Origin: Aquirufa sp.
Lineage (GTDB): Bacteria; Bacteroidota; Bacteroidia; Cytophagales; Spirosomataceae
DNA length: 30,064 bases
NCBI GenBank assembly: GCA_030833145.1
Contig: JAURHT010000008.1
Coordinates: 1 to 30,064 of the forward strand
Direction: 5' to 3'
The notes under the pieces were generated by a model that saw only the letters and a program-made list of their open reading frames with translations, searched no databases and had not been told where the DNA came from. Position numbers and translations under genes: made by a program. The stretch's first letter is position 1. Each line of letters begins with the position of its first letter. Shown one piece after another: positions 1 to 9,563 of this stretch.

Positions 1-657
1 TCAGAAAATCACCGCGTATTTTTAGTGGATCAAAGAAACCACGGACAATCGCCCTGGGGAGACGAATTCAATTACGAGGTGATGGCGGCTGACCTGTTGG
101 AATTTATAGAGGAGCATCAATTAGAAAATCCCATCCTAATCGGTCATAGCATGGGCGGCAAGGTAGTCATGCAATTCGATTTACTACATCCGGGCATCGC
201 TTCTCGAATCGTGATTGTCGATATCGCGCCTAAATTCTATCCGGTACACCATACGCACATTTTGGAAGGATTAAACAGCTTAGATTTAACAACGCTGGAG
301 AGTCGCCAAGCAGCCAATGAGCATTTGAAACGCTTTGAAGAAAAAGAAGGCGTGCGTCAATTCCTGCTAAAAAACCTTTACCGGAACGCGGAGCAGCAAT
401 TTGCGTGGCGAATTAATCTGAAAGTAATCACCAAAAACATTGATGTCGTGGGGCACGAATTATTCGTTCCTGCTGCATCGAATACAGAAACTCTATTCAT
501 TAAAGGAGCTGATTCCCATTATATTCAACCGGAGGACGAGCGATACATTGCGGAAATTTTCCCTAATTTTGAATTAGTAGAGATACCAGGTGCAGGCCAT
601 TGGGTGCAAGCGGACCAACCTGAGCTATTTCTTCAGGCGCTTCAATCGTATTTATGA
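1..657 (+). CDS. Alpha/beta-fold hydrolase (YbfF-like esterase), 5'-truncated by window
   Basis: The reading frame is open from base 1, so the N-terminus lies outside the window. The visible 219 residues carry the alpha/beta-hydrolase core: an Asp-Gln-Arg-Asn-His-Gly-Gln stretch near base 30 typical of the YbfF/esterase branch, the nucleophile elbow GHSMGGK (Ser in GxSxG, near base 160) and a C-terminal GAGHWVQADQP segment with the catalytic His. Family knowledge suggests hydrolysis of short acyl esters or thioesters in the cytoplasm; the natural substrate is unknown. The stop codon overlaps the next start by 4 bp (ATGA), implying translational coupling in a five-gene plus-strand run. Fold assignment is secure, substrate is not. 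Confidence 0.88.
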   Translation, partial: SENHRVFLVDQRNHGQSPWGDEFNYEVMAADLLEFIEEHQLENPILIGHSMGGKVVMQFDLLHPGIASRIVIVDIAPKFYPVHHTHILEGLNSLDLTTLESRQAANEHLKRFEEKEGVRQFLLKNLYRNAEQQFAWRINLKVITKNIDVVGHELFVPAASNTETLFIKGADSHYIQPEDERYIAEIFPNFELVEIPGAGHWVQADQPELFLQALQSYL

Positions 658-1352
658 AAATTTTTCTCATCCCCTGCCCGATTGCTGAAAATACTTCCTC
701 CGAAGTCCTAAGCCCTCAAATCTTAGCAGCTCTTCAGCAGACGACGCATTTTTTAGTCGAAAATGTGCGCACGGCGAGGCGATTCATTAGTGAATTAAAA
801 CTAGGAATTCAGATTGACAGTTTGGTTTTTGAGGTATTAGATAAAGATACGCAGCCTAAAACTGTTACTGATTTTTATAAAAAACATAGTTCAGTCGAAT
901 ATATCGGCGTTATTTCGGAAGCGGGTTGCCCGGGGGTAGCAGATCCTGGAGCTTTGGCTGTTTCGATTGCACAGCAGCAAAATATCGAAGTAATTCCATT
1001 AGTAGGCCCCTCTTCTATCCTATTAGGTTTAATGGGATCTGGTTTTTCTGGCCAAAGTTTCGCCTTCATCGGCTATCTTCCTATCGACAAAGCCGCGCGC
1101 ATTCGCAAAATAGAGCAATTAGATAGAGATGTGTCCAAATGGGGTCAGACTCAAATCTTTATTGAAACTCCCTACCGAAACAATGCCCTTCTTGAAGATC
1201 TGATCGCACAATGTGCGCCTGATTCCTTCATTTGCATTGCGTGTGACATCACCGCACCCACCGGATTTGTTCAAACAAAAAAGGCAAGCGATTGGGCCAA
1301 AGCGCAACCTGATTTACATAAAAAACCTTGTATCTTTCTTTTAGGTAAATAA
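654..1352 (+). CDS. SAM-dependent methyltransferase, RsmI-like (tetrapyrrole methylase fold)
   Basis: The 232-aa protein belongs to the tetrapyrrole-methylase superfamily, RsmI/YraL branch. Signatures seen are ISEAGCPGVADPG (about residues 87-99), the counterpart of the RsmI SAM-binding loop, followed by PLVGPSSILLGLMGSG and FAFIGYLP. It is shorter than classic RsmI (about 280 aa) and lacks the usual N-terminal GTLYVVATPIGN-type start, beginning instead with MKIFLIPCPIAENT. Bacteroidota commonly carry such a short form beside true RsmI, so the substrate need not be C1402 of 16S rRNA. It overlaps the upstream esterase by 4 bp and lies 2 bp before the MBL gene. Superfamily call is firm; the precise target is inferred. 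Confidence 0.82.
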   Translation: MKIFLIPCPIAENTSSEVLSPQILAALQQTTHFLVENVRTARRFISELKLGIQIDSLVFEVLDKDTQPKTVTDFYKKHSSVEYIGVISEAGCPGVADPGALAVSIAQQQNIEVIPLVGPSSILLGLMGSGFSGQSFAFIGYLPIDKAARIRKIEQLDRDVSKWGQTQIFIETPYRNNALLEDLIAQCAPDSFICIACDITAPTGFVQTKKASDWAKAQPDLHKKPCIFLLGK

Positions 1353-1354
1353 AT

Positions 1355-1996
1355 ATGATCTTTCACCAAGCCTTCACGTTAAATCCGTTTCAAGAAAACA
1401 CCTATATCATTTGGGATTCCCAAGGAATAGGCATTATCGTAGATCCAGGCTGTTATTCCTACGAAGAGCGCCAAACATTAAAAGCCTTCATCGAGGAGAA
1501 AAATATTACCTTAACCCACATCTTAAATACCCATGCACATATCGATCACGTGCTGGGTGTAGAATATTTCAGACAAGAATTCAAGATTCCTTTTTACCTA
1601 CACCCCCAAGATGAACCGCTTTTAAGAGATGCGGCGAACCGGGCACAAGTATATGGATTCCCGCACTACCAACCCTCTGAAATCGATGTTTGGTACGAGG
1701 AAAACCAAGTATTAAACATTGGTGAAATGGAAATCAAAATCTTGTTTGTACCAGGGCACGCTCCAGGCCATGTGGCTTTGTATTTTGAAAAAGAGGGTCT
1801 CTTGTTTGATGGGGATGTGTTGTTTAGACGCAGTGTGGGCAGAACGGACTTTCCTTTGTGTAATCACGCTGATTTAGTACATGGTATTCAAACGCAATTA
1901 TATACCTTACCTGACTCGACGATTGTGTATCCCGGACACGGGGGAAGCACCACCATCGGAGAGGAGAAAGTATCCAATCCATACGTAAAAGCATGA
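1355..1996 (+). CDS. MBL-fold metallo-hydrolase (glyoxalase II-like)
   Basis: This 213-aa metallo-beta-lactamase-fold protein has the metal-binding motif THAHIDH (about residues 60-66), a downstream GHAPGHV His and LFDGDVLF Asp, and a terminal PGHGGSTTIGEE His. These complete a dinuclear metal site. The arrangement and length match the hydroxyacylglutathione hydrolase-like branch, which lacks the long C-terminal glutathione-binding domain of true GloB. It probably hydrolyses a thioester or small ester in the cytosol; the substrate cannot be read from sequence. The final codons overlap the pssA start by 4 bp (ATGA). Confidence 0.87.
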   Translation: MIFHQAFTLNPFQENTYIIWDSQGIGIIVDPGCYSYEERQTLKAFIEEKNITLTHILNTHAHIDHVLGVEYFRQEFKIPFYLHPQDEPLLRDAANRAQVYGFPHYQPSEIDVWYEENQVLNIGEMEIKILFVPGHAPGHVALYFEKEGLLFDGDVLFRRSVGRTDFPLCNHADLVHGIQTQLYTLPDSTIVYPGHGGSTTIGEEKVSNPYVKA

Positions 1997-2706
1997 AAAA
2001 AGAAATCCCTAACTTATTAACGCTAGGTAATTTATTGGCGGGCTGCATCGGACTTTGGTTCGTGATGCAAGGCGATTTAGTGAGCGCCTCCTATTGTATG
2101 TTCATATCCTTAATCTGCGACTTCTTCGATGGATTTTTAGCGCGAGCCTTGCAAGCTTATTCTGATCTGGGAAAAGAGTTGGATTCGTTAGCGGACATGG
2201 TCTCCTTTGGGGTTTTGCCTGCCTTTATTCTATTTTCTTTAGTAGAGCAAAGCTGCGGAACGCAATGCACGGTAGGTCTATTTGGATTTTATAAGCCCTT
2301 TATGGTGTTTGCTTTGGCTTTAATGTCTGCTTATCGTTTAGCCAAATTTAACATTGATACCCGTCAAAGTGACCAATTCATCGGTGTCCCAACCCCAGCA
2401 AATGGACTTTTAATTGCGTCTTTACCCTTAATTCTACATTTCCAGCCAGAATACAGCGCCTATATTTTATCCTTTAAAGGCCTGTTGATTTATGCGGTGG
2501 TCATGAGTTACCTGTTGGTTTGCGAATTGCCTTTGCTGGCATTTAAGTTCAAGACCTGGGATTGGAAAAGCAATCAAGTAAAATTCATTTTCCTTATTTT
2601 TTGCATTGCTGCCCTTGTTATGCTTAAATTTGCAGCAATTCCGGTTTTAGTGATCGCATACATCCTCCTTTCCGGCCTTATTTTCCTTTTAAATCCAAAC
2701 AAATAA
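1993..2706 (+). CDS. pssA: CDP-diacylglycerol--serine O-phosphatidyltransferase
   Basis: This 237-aa polytopic inner-membrane protein carries the CDP-alcohol phosphotransferase signature D-G-x2-A-R-x8-G-x3-D-x3-D as DFFDGFLAR, then GKELDSLAD (about residues 42-68), whose aspartates bind metal and CDP-diacylglycerol. Several hydrophobic helices follow, and the opening KKEIPNLLTLGNLLAG matches the PssA family. The enzyme condenses CDP-diacylglycerol with serine to form phosphatidylserine, the precursor of phosphatidylethanolamine. The start overlaps the MBL gene by 4 bp and the TAA stop shares one base with the purS ATG, so expression is probably coupled across the run. The gene order links phospholipid and purine synthesis only by transcription, as far as can be seen. 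Confidence 0.93.
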   Translation: MKKEIPNLLTLGNLLAGCIGLWFVMQGDLVSASYCMFISLICDFFDGFLARALQAYSDLGKELDSLADMVSFGVLPAFILFSLVEQSCGTQCTVGLFGFYKPFMVFALALMSAYRLAKFNIDTRQSDQFIGVPTPANGLLIASLPLILHFQPEYSAYILSFKGLLIYAVVMSYLLVCELPLLAFKFKTWDWKSNQVKFIFLIFCIAALVMLKFAAIPVLVIAYILLSGLIFLLNPNK

Positions 2707-2957
2707 TGAAATTCTTAGCTGAAATCAACGTAATGCCTCAAAAAGAAATCCTTGATCCTCAGGGAAAAGCGGTACTTATTGGCTTACAAAACTTAGGTAT
2801 TAACCAAGTGGCAGGCGTTCGTATAGGCAAGCACATCACATTAACGGTGGATGCAGCTTCTGAAGCTGAAGCAAATGAGGTGGTAACTAACGCTTGCAAG
2901 AAATTGCTAGCGAACTTGATTATGGAGGAATTTGAGTTTACGTTAACAGCTCAATAA
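2706..2957 (+). CDS. purS: Phosphoribosylformylglycinamidine synthase subunit PurS
   Basis: This 83-aa protein has the PurS pattern: MKFLAEINVMPQKEILDPQGKAV at the N-terminus, a central GVRIGKHITLTVD strand and C-terminal NACKKLLANLIMEEF. PurS joins PurQ and PurL in the small-subunit FGAM synthase of purine biosynthesis and helps channel ammonia. Neither purQ nor purL lies in the window, so the complex genes are dispersed. It is the last gene of the plus-strand run and ends only 4 bp from the convergent CoA-binding protein gene, leaving no room for a dedicated terminator. Confidence 0.92.
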   Translation: MKFLAEINVMPQKEILDPQGKAVLIGLQNLGINQVAGVRIGKHITLTVDAASEAEANEVVTNACKKLLANLIMEEFEFTLTAQ

Positions 2958-2961
2958 GATC

Positions 2962-3318
2962 TTAAAACTGGCCTGTATGCAATAAAACTAGCGTGCAGGC
3001 CTCTTCTGTTTGAATTCCCATTTTTTCTAATGCCCTTTCGAGCTCCGGATTTTCGGTGCCTGGATTGAAAATCACCCTTCTGGGATTTATTGATTTTAAA
3101 TAATCAATTAGTCCTTCCTGATTCGCAGGACCTACGTAAAGTGTCACCGTTTCGATCTCTTCCAGCAAAGGTTGTTGCTGTTGAATAGGTAAGCCTAACA
3201 CCTCCCCCTTTTTAATTCCTACCAAATAAACCTCATGTCCATGCTGCAAAAGCAATTCCGTCGCGATATAGGCATATCGACTTGGATTCGTACTCGCACC
3301 ATAGACTAAGACTTTCAT
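2962..3318 (-). CDS. CoA-binding domain protein (YccU-like)
   Basis: This 118-aa single-domain Rossmann-fold protein of the CoA-binding (YccU) family opens with VLVYGASTNPSRYAY, a nucleotide-binding loop. It then has a GHEVYLVGIKKGEVLGLPI segment and the family's FNPGTENPELERALEKMGI followed by EEACTLVLL. It is homologous to the N-terminal CoA-binding part of succinyl-CoA synthetase alpha but lacks the catalytic half. Ligand and role are not established for this family. The ATG overlaps the metF stop by one base (TAATG on the minus strand), so it is the third cistron of a metH-metF operon. Confidence 0.85.
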   Translation of the reverse strand: MKVLVYGASTNPSRYAYIATELLLQHGHEVYLVGIKKGEVLGLPIQQQQPLLEEIETVTLYVGPANQEGLIDYLKSINPRRVIFNPGTENPELERALEKMGIQTEEACTLVLLHTGQF

Positions 3319-4271
3319 TAAAATAGTTTTTCTGCGATAGCGCGCACGCTATCGGATTTACTCATCGTGTAGAAATGCAAAGCAGGCACTCCCGCTTGGA
3401 TCAACTCTTTCCCCTGTTGTACCGCCCATTCAATCCCTAATTGCTTAATGGCGGCGTTGTTTGCACATTTACGCGCTTCAGCCACAAAATCTGAGGGGAT
3501 CTCTAAATGGAAAATCTCCGGCAAGATGTCTAATTGACGTTCTGTTGCCAATGGTTTTAGACCTGGTATGATGGGAACATGAATCCCCATTTCACGGCAT
3601 TTTTTGACGAAATCAAAATACTTCGCATTATCAAAGAACATCTGAGTCACGATGTAATCTGCCCCGGCATCCACCTTTTGCTTCAAATAACGCAAGTCCT
3701 GATCAAAGGAAACGGCATCTATGTGTTTCTCCGGATAACCAGCAACGCCGATACAAAAATTAGTAGGCAATGACTCTGTTTCTTCGTGTAATAAAATACC
3801 TTGGTTCATCGCCGCTACTTGCTCCACTAATTCGTTCGCATAGGCGTGACCACCTGGCTTAGGAACAAATTGAGTTTCCCCTTTTTCTTGATCACCGCGC
3901 AATAAAAGGGCATTCTCAATACCTAAATAGTGTAGATCAATAAGGAAATCCTCGGTTTCTTCTTTGGTAAATCCTCCACAAATAACATGAGGTACGGCTT
4001 CGATTTGAAAACGCTGCATGATGGAGGCACAGATACCTAAAGTACCTGGACGTTTGCGAATGGGAATGCGCTTGTAAACGCCATCCACTACTTTCTCCAC
4101 ATATTCCTCGCGGTGATACGTCACCTCAATAAAGGGCGGCTTAAACTCCATCAAAGGCTCAATGTGCGACATTAATTCGCCCAAATGTTGGCCTTTCATC
4201 GGTGGAATAATCTCGATCGAGAAAAGTGTTTTTCCCGCCGCTTCCTCAAAGTATTTGGTAATCTTAGTCAT
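3318..4271 (-). CDS. metF: 5,10-methylenetetrahydrofolate reductase
   Basis: The 317-aa protein is a full-length Met[12 protein letters not shown] (about residues 17-27) holds the catalytic Glu of the family, [11 protein letters not shown] forms the flavin/folate loop, and [17 protein letters not shown] and IIPGLKP are typical TIM-barrel segments. It reduces methylene-THF to methyl-THF with FAD and NAD(P)H, supplying the methyl donor used by MetH immediately upstream. It overlaps metH by 8 bp, so the two enzymes of the methyl branch are translated from one message. The start ATG at 4271 is supported by the family-typical N-terminal spacing. Confidence 0.95.
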   Translation of the reverse strand: MTKITKYFEEAAGKTLFSIEIIPPMKGQHLGELMSHIEPLMEFKPPFIEVTYHREEYVEKVVDGVYKRIPIRKRPGTLGICASIMQRFQIEAVPHVICGGFTKEETEDFLIDLHYLGIENALLLRGDQEKGETQFVPKPGGHAYANELVEQVAAMNQGILLHEETESLPTNFCIGVAGYPEKHIDAVSFDQDLRYLKQKVDAGADYIVTQMFFDNAKYFDFVKKCREMGIHVPIIPGLKPLATERQLDILPEIFHLEIPSDFVAEARKCANNAAIKQLGIEWAVQQGKELIQAGVPALHFYTMSKSDSVRAIAEKLF

Positions 4272-7200
4272 AATTCAATACGGGGCTTAACCATCTTTCT
4301 ACGTCGTCTAAGGACATGCCTTTGCGCTTCGCATAATCTGTTACTTGGTCTTTGGCAATCTTACCTAAACCAAAATAGGTACTTTCTGGATGAGAGAAAT
4401 AGAATCCAGACACCGCAGAGGCCGGATACATCGCATAACTTTCCGTTAATTGAATCCCGATCTGCTTCTCCGCATCCAATAATTCAAATAAACGCTTCTT
4501 CTCCGTGTGATCTGGACAAGCCGGATAACCTGGTGCCGGACGAATACCGTCGTATTTCTCAGAAATCAGGTCTTCGTTGCTTAGCGCCTCATCAGCCGCA
4601 TAGCCCCAGTATTCTCTACGCACACGCTCATGCAATAATTCCGCAAAAGCTTCGGCTAAACGATCCGCTAAAGCCTTGACCATAATCGAGTTATAGTCAT
4701 CGTGTTCTTTTTCGTATTTGTCTAACAGCGCTTCAATTCCCAGACCCGTCGTTACCGCAAAGGCACCAATATAATCTGTCTCACCGGAGTTCAATGGAGC
4801 AATAAAGTCACTTAAACAACGATTAGGAAGCGTACTTGCTTTTTGGCCTTGCTGACGCAAATGGTGCAACCACTGGCTCTTGTCAGAAGATTCGTCTTTG
4901 GGTTGAATCTCGTAGGAAACCTGTTTGTGCGAACCATGCTTCTCGCAAGCTAATTCTAGCGCCTTCTCCACATAATCGTGTAAGATAATATCATCTCCAA
5001 GCGAGTTGGCAGGGAAAAATCCTAAGGCCGCCTTCGCTTGAAGCGATTTATTCGCAATAATCTCTTTCAATAAAGCCTGCGCATCATCGAATAATTTCTT
5101 CGCCTCTTTTCCTACCACTTCGTTATCGAAAATACGCGGGTATTTTCCAGACAATTGCCAAGTCGAGAAGAAAGGAGTCCAGTCAATGTATTTCGCAATT
5201 TCTTCTAAGGAATAATCCTCGAAATACTTCACGCCTAAGAAAGACGGTTGTTTTGACTTAAATCCAGTCCAATCAATACCACTCGATTTTGCACGAGCCT
5301 GATCGATGGATAAGTAATTTTTCTCTTGCTGACGAGCGGCGTGAGCCGTTCTCAATTCAGCATATTCCGTTTTAATCTCGTTAAAGATTTCTTGAGACGT
5401 CAATTCACTTTGCAATAAACGACCTGCCACCGGCACGGAACGGGACGCATCCAATACGTGAATCACCGGTCCTGAATAATGAGGGTCTATTTTTACCGCC
5501 GTGTGAATACGAGACGTTGTGGCTCCACCAATCAATAAGGGCACTTTGAAACCAAGACGCTCCATTTCTTTGGCCACATACACCATCTCATCTAGAGAAG
5601 GCGTAATCAATCCGGATAAACCGATGATATCTACATTATGCTCCTTCGCCGCAGCTAGGATCTTATCGCAAGGAACCATCACACCGATGTCGATCACCTC
5701 GTAATTATTACAAGCCAAAACCACGCCCACAATATTCTTTCCAATATCATGCACATCGCCTTTCACCGTCGCCATCAAGATCTTTCCTGCCGACGAACTC
5801 TCCCCTCCTTGCTTCTCTGCTTCAATAAAAGGCAATAAATAGGCCACTGCTTTCTTCATCACACGCGCTGACTTCACAACCTGCGGCAAGAACATTTTTC
5901 CTTCACCGAACAAATCTCCCACCACATTCATTCCATCCATCAAAGGACCTTCAATCACCTGAATCGGGCGCTCCACTAATTGACGCGCTTCCTCCACATC
6001 TTCATCGATGAATTCCGTCAAACCTTTAATCAAAGCGTGTTCTAAACGCTTGTTTACCGGATTCTTTCTCCAAGCATCATCCACCACTTGCTCTTTCCCG
6101 GCAGACTTAACTGTCTCCGCATATGCCACTAATTTCTCTGTCGATTCTGGATTACGATTCAATAAAACATCTTCACATAAATCACGTAACGTTTTATCAA
6201 TATCATCATAAACGCCTAATTGACTGGCGTTTACAATCCCCATGTCCATACCCGCCTTGATCGCGTGGTACAAGAAAACCGTGTGCATCGCCTCGCGCAC
6301 TAATTCGTTTCCGCGGAAAGAGAAAGAAATATTTGAAACACCACCCGACACTTTCGCATGAGGCAGGTTTTCTTTAATCCATTTGGTTGCCTTGATGAAA
6401 TCAACCGCATAATTATTATGCTCCTCGATACCCGTCGCAACCGTTAAAATATTAGGGTCAAAAATGATATCCTGAGCCGGGAAACCTACTTTATCGACTA
6501 AAATATCGTAGGCACGTCGACATATTTCGATACGACGTTCATATGAATCCGCTTGTCCCGTTTCATCAAAGGCCATCACAACCACAGAAGCGCCGTACAT
6601 TTTCACTTTGTTCGCAGATTCGATAAATTTCTCCTCCCCCTCTTTCAAAGAGATCGAGTTAACCACCGATTTACCTTGTACGCATTTCAAACCCGCTTCA
6701 ATTACTTCCCATTTCGAGGAGTCAATCATAATCGGCAACCGTGCGATATCAGGCTCTGCCATCAATAAATTCAGAAATTGAGGCATCATTTTCACGCCAT
6801 CAATCATCCCCTCATCCATATTGATGTCCAAAATCTGCGCACCACCATCTACCTGCTCACGAGCTACCGCAATCGCTTCTTCGAATTTCTCTTCGCGAAT
6901 TAAACGTGCGAATTTCTTAGAACCAGTCACATTGCAACGCTCCCCTACGTTCACGAAATTCGTTAATTCCGTAATCTCTAGAGGCTCAAGACCTGATAGT
7001 TTTTGATTGATATTTTCTTCTGGAATCACGTGCGGTTTGTGTTTCGCAGCTACTTCCGCAATCGCTTGAATGTGCGCTGGCGTTGTTCCGCAACAGCCTC
7101 CAATGATGTTTAAGAAGCCGTTTGCTAAGAAATCATCGATGATAACCGCCATTTCTGCGGGAGATTGATCGTATTCACCCATTTCGTTCGGCAAGCCCGC

Positions 7201-8022
7201 ATTCGGGTGAGCAGAAACTAAGAAAGGGGATTTATCGTTCAAAGTCTTCACATAAGGACGCATTAAATCAGCTCCTAAAGCGCAGTTTAAACCCACTGAA
7301 AGTAAAGGCATGTGCGATACTGAAGTCAAGAAGGCTTCCGTTGTTTGGCCCGATAAAGTACGCCCTGAGGCATCCGTAATCGTTCCTGAAACCATCACCG
7401 GCAAATAAGGCTTGGATGGATTTTGTTTGAAATATTGATCAATGGCAAACAAAGCTGCCTTCGCATTCAAAGTATCGAAAATCGTTTCAACTAACAGTAA
7501 ATCAGCCCCTCCATCCACTAAACCTTGAATTTGTTCGGTGTAAGCTTCCACTAATTCATCAAAAGTGACCGCTCTATAACCCGGATCATTTACATCTGGA
7601 GAAAGCGAAAGTGTTCGGTTCGTTGGTCCTATGGAACCAGCGACATAACGTGGCTTCGATGGATCATTTGCTGTAAATTCATCGGCTACTTCTCGGGCGA
7701 TTTTCGCTGATTCGAAGTTCAATTCATACACCAAATCCTCCATGTGGTAATCTGCCATCGCGATGGAAGTTCCAGAGAAGGTATTTGTTTCCGCGATATC
7801 TGCACCTGCTGTGAAGTATTTCGCGTGAATTTCTTTGATCACATCCGGACGCGTGATGGACAACAAATCATTGTTTCCTTTCACTTCGTGAGGGAAATTT
7901 TTGAAGCGCTCGCCGCGGTAATCCGCATCCGTTAAATTGTATTGTTGAATTAAAGAACCCATCGCGCCGTCTAGAATTAAAATCTTTTCGCGCAATACGT
8001 CTTTTATGTGTGGTCTTTGCAT
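4264..8022 (-). CDS. metH: Cobalamin-dependent methionine synthase
   Basis: The 1252-aa enzyme transfers the methyl group from methyl-THF to homocysteine through cobalamin. Domains in order: homocysteine-binding barrel (about 1-325) with zinc ligands Cys247, Cys310 and Cys311 (LNCALG and GGCCGTTP); pterin-binding barrel (about 355-620); four-helix cap (about 655-740); Rossmann B12 domain with GDVHDIGKN carrying the axial His758; and the reactivation (AdoMet) domain with [10 protein letters not shown] near 1161-1170. All catalytic residues are present, and numbering is almost identical to E. coli MetH. It is the first cistron of metH-metF-CoA-binding gene. The leader is about 60 nt, too short for a cobalamin riboswitch. 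Confidence 0.97.
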   Translation of the reverse strand: MQRPHIKDVLREKILILDGAMGSLIQQYNLTDADYRGERFKNFPHEVKGNNDLLSITRPDVIKEIHAKYFTAGADIAETNTFSGTSIAMADYHMEDLVYELNFESAKIAREVADEFTANDPSKPRYVAGSIGPTNRTLSLSPDVNDPGYRAVTFDELVEAYTEQIQGLVDGGADLLLVETIFDTLNAKAALFAIDQYFKQNPSKPYLPVMVSGTITDASGRTLSGQTTEAFLTSVSHMPLLSVGLNCALGADLMRPYVKTLNDKSPFLVSAHPNAGLPNEMGEYDQSPAEMAVIIDDFLANGFLNIIGGCCGTTPAHIQAIAEVAAKHKPHVIPEENINQKLSGLEPLEITELTNFVNVGERCNVTGSKKFARLIREEKFEEAIAVAREQVDGGAQILDINMDEGMIDGVKMMPQFLNLLMAEPDIARLPIMIDSSKWEVIEAGLKCVQGKSVVNSISLKEGEEKFIESANKVKMYGASVVVMAFDETGQADSYERRIEICRRAYDILVDKVGFPAQDIIFDPNILTVATGIEEHNNYAVDFIKATKWIKENLPHAKVSGGVSNISFSFRGNELVREAMHTVFLYHAIKAGMDMGIVNASQLGVYDDIDKTLRDLCEDVLLNRNPESTEKLVAYAETVKSAGKEQVVDDAWRKNPVNKRLEHALIKGLTEFIDEDVEEARQLVERPIQVIEGPLMDGMNVVGDLFGEGKMFLPQVVKSARVMKKAVAYLLPFIEAEKQGGESSSAGKILMATVKGDVHDIGKNIVGVVLACNNYEVIDIGVMVPCDKILAAAKEHNVDIIGLSGLITPSLDEMVYVAKEMERLGFKVPLLIGGATTSRIHTAVKIDPHYSGPVIHVLDASRSVPVAGRLLQSELTSQEIFNEIKTEYAELRTAHAARQQEKNYLSIDQARAKSSGIDWTGFKSKQPSFLGVKYFEDYSLEEIAKYIDWTPFFSTWQLSGKYPRIFDNEVVGKEAKKLFDDAQALLKEIIANKSLQAKAALGFFPANSLGDDIILHDYVEKALELACEKHGSHKQVSYEIQPKDESSDKSQWLHHLRQQGQKASTLPNRCLSDFIAPLNSGETDYIGAFAVTTGLGIEALLDKYEKEHDDYNSIMVKALADRLAEAFAELLHERVRREYWGYAADEALSNEDLISEKYDGIRPAPGYPACPDHTEKKRLFELLDAEKQIGIQLTESYAMYPASAVSGFYFSHPESTYFGLGKIAKDQVTDYAKRKGMSLDDVERWLSPVLNYD

Positions 8023-8066
8023 AAGTATAATCGGATCTTTGACAGATGTTTATGCCAAAAATCTAG

Positions 8067-8074
8067 CAAATATA
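8067..8074 (-). promoter_or_regulatory. Candidate -7 promoter element for metH
   Basis: On the minus strand this reads TATATTTG, a perfect match to the Bacteroidota TAnnTTTG -7 box, 44 bp before the metH ATG and just beyond the kdsB stop. No convincing TTTG is seen about 19 bp upstream, so the -33 half is weak or absent. The position fits a transcript that begins inside the kdsB-metH gap rather than reading through from kdsB. Confidence 0.5.
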
Positions 8075-8086
8075 CCGCTTTTCAGC

Positions 8087-8839
8087 CTAAATGAGGCCCA
8101 TTTTTTGAATTTTTTCGAGATCTTCCGGGGAATCAATTCCTATCGTTTCAAATTGGGTTTCGATGGCCTTAATTCGAATGCCATTTTGGATCCAGCGCAA
8201 CTGCTCTAAGGATTCTGCCAGCTCTAAAGAAGTAGGTTTTAAGGCACTTAATCCAGGCAAAATATCGGCCCGATAAGCATATAATCCAATATGTTTATAA
8301 AAAGTATGTTTATTTAACCAATCCGATGGTTCCACCCCTCTTAAAAAGGGAATGGTTTGGCGCGAAAAATAAAGTGCGTGGCCCTCTTCGTCGCGAATCA
8401 CTTTGGGAGTATTGGTATTAAACAGCGTTTCAGTGTCTGTTATTTTTTTAATGAGGGTCAAAATGGGTGCGCCCGAAGAAAATCCTGCAGCCACTTCCTT
8501 TAATTGTTCAGGTTCAATAAATGGCTCATCTCCTTGAATATTCACCACATAATCGACCGTTTCACCTAGACGACTCAGCACTTCCGCGCAACGATCGGTA
8601 CCCGTTAAATGCGTTTCAGCCGTCATCATCACTTCTGCACCGAAAGCTACACTAGCATCAAAAATACGTTGATCATCCGTCGCAATAACGATCCGATCAA
8701 AGCCTTCAACGGCCTTTACGCTTTCATAAGTCCGCTGAATCATCGGTTTTCCACCTAGATCAACAAGGGGTTTTCCAGGAAAGCGAGTGGATGCGAATCG
8801 AGCCGGAATAATCGCGACCACCTTTTTGCCGTGCATCAT
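8087..8839 (-). CDS. kdsB: 3-deoxy-manno-octulosonate cytidylyltransferase (CMP-Kdo synthetase)
   Basis: This is a 250-aa nucleotidyltransferase. IIPARFASTRFPGKPL near the N-terminus is the CTP-binding loop, VNIQGDEPFIEPEQL holds the metal/nucleotide aspartate, and LTGTDRCAEVL is the family's Kdo-site region. It activates Kdo with CTP for lipopolysaccharide inner-core synthesis in the cytosol. An upstream in-frame TTG at 8872 would add 11 residues (AKIYRKYVNN-type) that do not resemble KdsB N-termini. I therefore take the ATG pair at 8839/8836, which gives the family's usual length. It is co-directional with metH but separated by 64 bp holding its own promoter element. The 64 bp on the other side is shared with the divergent DUF4905-like gene. 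Confidence 0.94.
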   Translation of the reverse strand: MMHGKKVVAIIPARFASTRFPGKPLVDLGGKPMIQRTYESVKAVEGFDRIVIATDDQRIFDASVAFGAEVMMTAETHLTGTDRCAEVLSRLGETVDYVVNIQGDEPFIEPEQLKEVAAGFSSGAPILTLIKKITDTETLFNTNTPKVIRDEEGHALYFSRQTIPFLRGVEPSDWLNKHTFYKHIGLYAYRADILPGLSALKPTSLELAESLEQLRWIQNGIRIKAIETQFETIGIDSPEDLEKIQKMGLI

Positions 8840-8903
8840 ATTATTTACGTATTTTCGGTAGATTTTTGCCAAATTTGCACATAATTTCCAAACATTCGAC
8901 CCT

Positions 8904-9563
8904 TTGTCTGCATTTTTCGAACATTCCTTTACTGAACCGATCTGGAGTATCCGCTACTGGGGAAAACCAGAAAAGCCCCAATTATGGATGGAAACAAGAG
9001 GATTGCAAGAGGCTTTTTGGCATTCAGTTGATTTAGCCACTAAACAAGTCACCCTCTTAGGAAAAGCTCCCTCAGATTATGCCCAATTGAACTTTGTGCA
9101 AGGTTCGGAAAATGAAGCCATCTTTATCAAATTACAGCAATCGAAAAACCCAGGTATTGAGTCCATACAAACGTATTCTTTAGAACCTCTACAACTGCTG
9201 AAAGAAGAAAAACCGCGTCCATTTAACCCAGAAAACGCCTTTTCTTTTCAAGTCCCTCAGCATTACGAAGAAAGCCAGGAATATTTTAAAGACTTCCAAA
9301 GCTTCTTCCAGCAACAATTCAATGAAAACATCGCGAAAGGAATAGATTATTTTGAAGGTGAGGATAAGCTACTATTTTCTTATTATCTTTACGATAATGG
9401 CTGGAAAAACTACCTTCGCGTATGTAATTTAGCCTTTGACACGATCCTATTAGAACAGATCGCTGAAGGAGATACCATCGGATACCAAACCTTTTCGTTA
9501 CTCAATGAGCAATTGATTTTTGTGAAGGATAAACTGAAATTGAAGATTTATGAAAAATTATAA
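8904..9563 (+). CDS. Hypothetical protein, DUF4905-like
   Basis: This 219-aa soluble protein has no signal peptide or membrane segment. The opening FFEHSFTEPIWSIRY, the early WMETRGLQEAFWHSVDL and the C-terminal LRVCNLAFDTILLEQ and GYQTFSLLNEQLIFVKDKL resemble the Bacteroidota DUF4905 family as I recall it; no biochemical role is known. The only plausible start is a TTG at 8904: the next in-frame Met lies some 28 residues inside the conserved beginning, and a stop precedes at 8859. The tail overlaps the LysM protein gene by 14 bp, so it heads a five-gene run. Family match is from pattern recognition and moderately sure. Confidence 0.7.
   Translation: MSAFFEHSFTEPIWSIRYWGKPEKPQLWMETRGLQEAFWHSVDLATKQVTLLGKAPSDYAQLNFVQGSENEAIFIKLQQSKNPGIESIQTYSLEPLQLLKEEKPRPFNPENAFSFQVPQHYEESQEYFKDFQSFFQQQFNENIAKGIDYFEGEDKLLFSYYLYDNGWKNYLRVCNLAFDTILLEQIAEGDTIGYQTFSLLNEQLIFVKDKLKLKIYEKL

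Noticed and set aside
4185..4679. 164-codon plus-strand frame opposite metF/metH
   Set aside because: It lies entirely antisense to well-supported genes and its translation is low-complexity, unlike any family; it is a shadow frame.
8023..8086. Cobalamin or SAM riboswitch upstream of metH
   Set aside because: The gap is only 64 bp and shows no B12-box or SAM-box sequence; it holds a promoter-like TATATTTG instead.
8840..8872. N-terminal extension of KdsB from a TTG codon
   Set aside because: The 11 extra residues do not resemble KdsB N-termini; the ATG pair at 8839/8836 gives the family's normal length.
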